Positions 25,274 through 27,912 of a stretch of 27,912 nucleotides of DNA are shown piece by piece. Every line of letters begins with the position of its first letter. The first letter of the stretch is position 1. The translations under genes and the position numbers were made by a program. The notes beneath the pieces were generated by a model. The model was given only the letters and a program-made list of their open reading frames with translations. It had not been told where the DNA came from and did no database searches. Origin of the DNA: CAYVSF01 sp046482855 (lineage in GTDB: Bacteria; Bacteroidota; Bacteroidia; Bacteroidales; UBA12077); contig JAWOEH010000215.1 of NCBI GenBank assembly GCA_046482855.1, forward strand, positions 1-27,912, read 5' to 3'.

Positions 25274-26149
25274 TTATTCTGCCCGACGTTCATAATAAGC
25301 CGCCTTCTTCTTTTGGTCCAGACGCGTGTATATGCGAGCCAGGTATTTGGCATATTCTGGTTGTGGATCCTGTTTGTAGAGTTTTAGAAAGTAATCGCGT
25401 GCTTTGCGGAAGTTGGGGTAAACAATGTCCAGCTTCTTTAGCAACCGGTTGTACTGCCTAGTAGTACGGTTGCGTTTGTAGGCTTTCATCTCGCTCACAT
25501 ACATCTCCTCGGCTCTGTTAAAATAGCTTTTGCCCATCCAGGCCAAGGCTCTCTTGTTGTCGGAATCCTGCGTCAGAATTTGGCGGGCAACTTTATCGGC
25601 TGCTTCGCTCTTTTTTAGCGCCTCATTTACCTGCAAGTATCCGGTAAGCAAGGCTATGTTGTTTTGCGCTTTGGCTTCCAGTTCGGGCCACAAATCGGCT
25701 GCCCACTGCCAGTTTTCGGTCTCTACATAGGCATGAAATAAGCGCGCCGTCATTTCGTCCATCCGATCGCCCTGTGGGTAGTGTTCTCGATAATTCTGCA
25801 GTGCAGTAATCTCTTTGGAAATGTTATCGATATTCTCATAAATACCTACCAATGTGATATAGAGCTCGGGTGTTCTATATCCCAGGTAATCGGCGTATGA
25901 GAGGTGCTGAGCGGCTTTCTCCTGCTGCCCCAGCTGGTGTGCGGCCATACCGGCACGGTAGTACACCTCAGGCTCAGCGGATTTTCCATTGTTCTCGCGT
26001 AAAGAAATTATCTCTTCCAATGCTGCAAGAGCGGTTTCGTAATCGCCCTGCTCGTAAGCGGCTTCCCCCTGGTTACTTAACTGCATCGTACTGCACGAAG
26101 CCAGCATGGTTATAACCAAAAGGATTCCTAAGATTCGTTGTATCTTCAT
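25274..26149 (-). CDS. TPR-repeat lipoprotein
   Basis: About 291 residues. Of three clustered ATG codons (26161, 26152, 26149), the last is preferred: it gives the compact signal MKIQRILGILLVITMLASC with its lipobox Cys and is placed well after GGGGAGA. The mature part is made of helical pairs like tetratricopeptide repeats: GEAAYEQGDYETALAALEEI, EVYYRAGMAAHQLGQQEKA, a degenerate middle, and EYAKYLARIYTRLDQKKKA at the end. TPR lipoproteins usually act as envelope scaffolds. The function here is unknown. The gene has a good promoter (26173-26201) and its own terminator. Confidence 0.8.
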   Translation of the reverse strand: MKIQRILGILLVITMLASCSTMQLSNQGEAAYEQGDYETALAALEEIISLRENNGKSAEPEVYYRAGMAAHQLGQQEKAAQHLSYADYLGYRTPELYITLVGIYENIDNISKEITALQNYREHYPQGDRMDEMTARLFHAYVETENWQWAADLWPELEAKAQNNIALLTGYLQVNEALKKSEAADKVARQILTQDSDNKRALAWMGKSYFNRAEEMYVSEMKAYKRNRTTRQYNRLLKKLDIVYPNFRKARDYFLKLYKQDPQPEYAKYLARIYTRLDQKKKAAYYERRAE

Positions 26150-26172
26150 CATTCTCCCCATTCGTGAAAGGG

Positions 26173-26201
26173 CAAAACTAAAACTTTTTTTTCAGTTACA
26201 A
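26173..26201 (-). promoter_or_regulatory. Consensus promoter of the TPR lipoprotein gene
   Basis: On the minus strand TTG (26199-26201), 18 bases, then TAGTTTTG (26173-26180), a full match to TTG-N18-TAnnTTTG. Confidence 0.7.
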
Positions 26202-26390
26202 ACCCGGAGGGGATTTTTCATTGTAAGGGATTAAGTCAGATAAGTGGAAGGAAACATTTGGAGAACATAAAGAAAAATAGTGGTATAACTCCTTAACTCT
26301 TGCGGTAGATCTTGCGGTAGATCTTGCATCCGAAATAAGAAGCAGCTATCCTTACAAAAAAAGAAGTCAAATTTATCTTACATAAAATAA
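26202..26390. other. Intergenic region with short tandem repeat
   Basis: No gene is seen. CTTGCGGTAGAT is repeated head to tail at 26299-26310 and 26311-26322, and its first five bases recur at 26323-26327. Confidence 0.6.
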
Positions 26391-26425
26391 TTAACGGTGG
26401 CCAGAACACTGCCAACCACCGTTAA
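26391..26425 (-). terminator. Candidate terminator of katG
   Basis: TTAACGGTGG (26391-26400) and CCACCGTTAA (26416-26425) form a perfect 10-bp stem with a 15-base loop, about 95 bases beyond the katG stop. No long T run follows on the minus strand. Confidence 0.55.
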
Positions 26426-26520
26426 TAAATCGGCCGATTTTTTTTCGGGCTAATTCAAAAGGCAAAGCTTACTCTTATTTCCTTTTTATCACCTCATTTA
26501 AACAGCCACTTAGCGCTATA

Positions 26521-27912
26521 TTAAGCCAAATCAAACCGATCAAGATTCATCACTTTGTTCCATGCTGCTATAAAATCATTGACAAACTTTTCATGAGCAT
26601 CCTCACTTGCATAAACTTCAGCAATAGCTCTGAGCTCTGAATTTGAACCAAAGATTAGATCAACGCGGGTTGCCGCCCATTTTTGTTTACCTGTCTCTCT
26701 GTCAAACCCTTCAAAAGTCTCTCTTGCATCAGAAGTGGGTTTCCATTCGGTATTCATATCAAGCAAGTTTACAAAGAAATCGTTTGTTAGAAGTTGTGGA
26801 CGCTTTGTAAAAACACCCGTCAGGGAGTTATCAAAATTGGCGTTTAACGCACGCATACCGCCAACAAGTACGGTCATCTCCGGAGGTGTTAAAGTCAATA
26901 ACTGAGCTTTATCAACTAACATTTCTTCGGCGCATTTGCCAAATTCCTTCTTGTGAAAGTTACGAAAACCATCAGCTTGTGGTTCCAGTGCTTCAAATGA
27001 TTCCACATCGGTCTGCTCTTGGGATGCATCCATACGTCCGGGGACAAATGGCACGCTAACGGCATACCCTGCGTCATTAGCAGCTTTTTCAACTCCGGCG
27101 CAGCCTGCCAGTACGATCATGTCAGCCAGGGAGACTTTTTTGCCACCAGATTGCGACTTGTTAAATTCCTTCTGTATTGATTCCAGGGTTTTCAATACCT
27201 TACTAAGCTCCTCGGGATTATTGACTTCCCAACTCTTTTGCGGAGCCAACTGAATACGGGCACCATTGGCGCCTCCACGTTTATCGGAGCCTCGGAAGGT
27301 AGCAGCTGAAGCCCATGCGGTAACAACCAGCTGAGAGACAGAAAGACCTGAAGCCAGCACCTTGGCCTTTAATTCTTTTATATCCTTCTCATCAATCAAT
27401 TTATGATCCACTGTAGGTATGGGATCTTGCCAAAGCAAATCTTCCTCAGGCACCTCCGGTCCAAGGTAACGGGTTTTAGGGCCCATATCGCGATGCACAA
27501 GTTTAAACCATGCACGGGCAAAGGCATCGGCGAATTCTTCGGGATGCTTATAAAAGTGTTTTGCTATTTTTCCATATTCCGGATCTACTTTCAATGCAAG
27601 ATCTGTAGTAAGCATCATAGGGGCGTTATTCTTTCCCGGAATATGGGCATCCGGCACCAGATCTTTAGCAGCCTCGTCTTTAGGTGTCCATTGATATTTT
27701 CCTGCGGGGCTTTTTGTCAGTTCCCATTCATATTCGAAAAGATTCTCAAAAAATCCCATATCCCATTGGGTAGGCTTTTCGGTCCAGGCGCCTTCGAGGC
27801 CACTGGTAATGGTATCGGCACCTTTTCCGGTACCATAGCTGTTTTTCCATCCCAGCCCCTGCTCTTCCAAAGGAGCTACTTCCGGATCGGGTCCATTGTG
27901 GTGTTCGGGAGC
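26521..27912 (-). CDS. katG: Catalase-peroxidase KatG, C-terminal part (cut by window edge)
   Basis: The frame is open to the right edge; 463 residues, about 60% of the usual length of about 740, are visible. The N-terminal haem-proximal His and the Trp-Tyr-Met adduct region lie outside. Visible matches to the family include EEQGLGWK, the ITSGLE segment, PTQW and MLTTDL (proximal Trp and Asp equivalents), RDMGPKTRYLGP (mobile Arg switch), SDKRGGANG, DASQEQTDVESF and the C-terminal KVMNLDRFD. The TTG codon at 27870 is internal (Leu before EEQG), not a start. The enzyme destroys hydrogen peroxide by catalase and peroxidase reactions, indicating exposure to oxygen. No frameshift is seen. Confidence 0.97.
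   Translation of the reverse strand, partial: APEHHNGPDPEVAPLEEQGLGWKNSYGTGKGADTITSGLEGAWTEKPTQWDMGFFENLFEYEWELTKSPAGKYQWTPKDEAAKDLVPDAHIPGKNNAPMMLTTDLALKVDPEYGKIAKHFYKHPEEFADAFARAWFKLVHRDMGPKTRYLGPEVPEEDLLWQDPIPTVDHKLIDEKDIKELKAKVLASGLSVSQLVVTAWASAATFRGSDKRGGANGARIQLAPQKSWEVNNPEELSKVLKTLESIQKEFNKSQSGGKKVSLADMIVLAGCAGVEKAANDAGYAVSVPFVPGRMDASQEQTDVESFEALEPQADGFRNFHKKEFGKCAEEMLVDKAQLLTLTPPEMTVLVGGMRALNANFDNSLTGVFTKRPQLLTNDFFVNLLDMNTEWKPTSDARETFEGFDRETGKQKWAATRVDLIFGSNSELRAIAEVYASEDAHEKFVNDFIAAWNKVMNLDRFDLA

Noticed and set aside
26427..26440. AAATCGGCCGATTT palindrome followed by T run as a terminator
   Set aside because: It has no loop, so it cannot form a normal hairpin, and the T run is on the wrong side for katG.

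Overview
The window looks like a chromosomal segment from a Bacteroidota bacterium, probably a marine or sediment member near the Marinilabiliales; this placement is inferred from protein style and not tested. Several gene starts are preceded by the Bacteroidota sigma-A promoter form, TTG, then 17-23 bases, then TAnnTTTG. Lipoproteins carry short MK-type signal peptides ending in a lipobox Cys. Base composition is moderately AT-rich. No tRNA, rRNA or CRISPR array was seen.

Layout, left to right. (1) 1-639 is the 3' part of a sensor histidine kinase broken by an in-frame TAA. (2) 944-1896 (minus) is a two-gene lipoprotein operon: a DUF4878-like protein followed by a YiiX-like permuted NlpC/P60 hydrolase. 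(3) 1897-3414 is a mobile-element zone: a dyad-rich stretch, two 184-bp tandem repeats, and a REP-associated (Y1/HUH) transposase-like gene in which both catalytic motifs look mutated. (4) 3418-8754 is a stress-type signalling module: a MacB/FtsX-like ABC permease divergent from an NtrC-family regulator and its kinase. A perfect inverted repeat and a near-consensus sigma-54 promoter lie between them. (5) 8677-11338 holds an MFS exporter-like protein whose 3' end overlaps the kinase gene by 78 bases, an SH3-domain lipoprotein, and a small acidic protein. (6) 11386-16346 (minus) is a carbon-starvation cluster: a large kinase with a periplasmic substrate-binding-protein-like sensor, a NarL-type regulator and a CstA transporter, with paired direct repeats in front of cstA. 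(7) 16634-23102 (plus) holds a Na/Pi cotransporter-like protein, a GAF-PAS protein with FixL-like haem-pocket residues, a SpoIIE-type phosphatase with a four-Cys PAS domain, and a second MFS transporter. (8) 23168-27912 holds a nested-palindrome element, an RhlE-like DEAD-box helicase with a strong hairpin in its leader, a TPR lipoprotein, and the C-terminal 60% of catalase-peroxidase KatG, which runs off the right edge.

How the genes fit together: most are signalling or transport genes. Three two-component or phosphatase modules are each next to a plausible output: permease, pyruvate/peptide-type transporter, and phosphate/MFS transporters. The strongest candidates for new biology are the GAF-PAS/SpoIIE pair (a possible gas plus redox-metal sensing switch), the kinase-regulator-CstA operon with its operator repeats, and the apparently catalytically dead RAYT next to a long-period tandem repeat.
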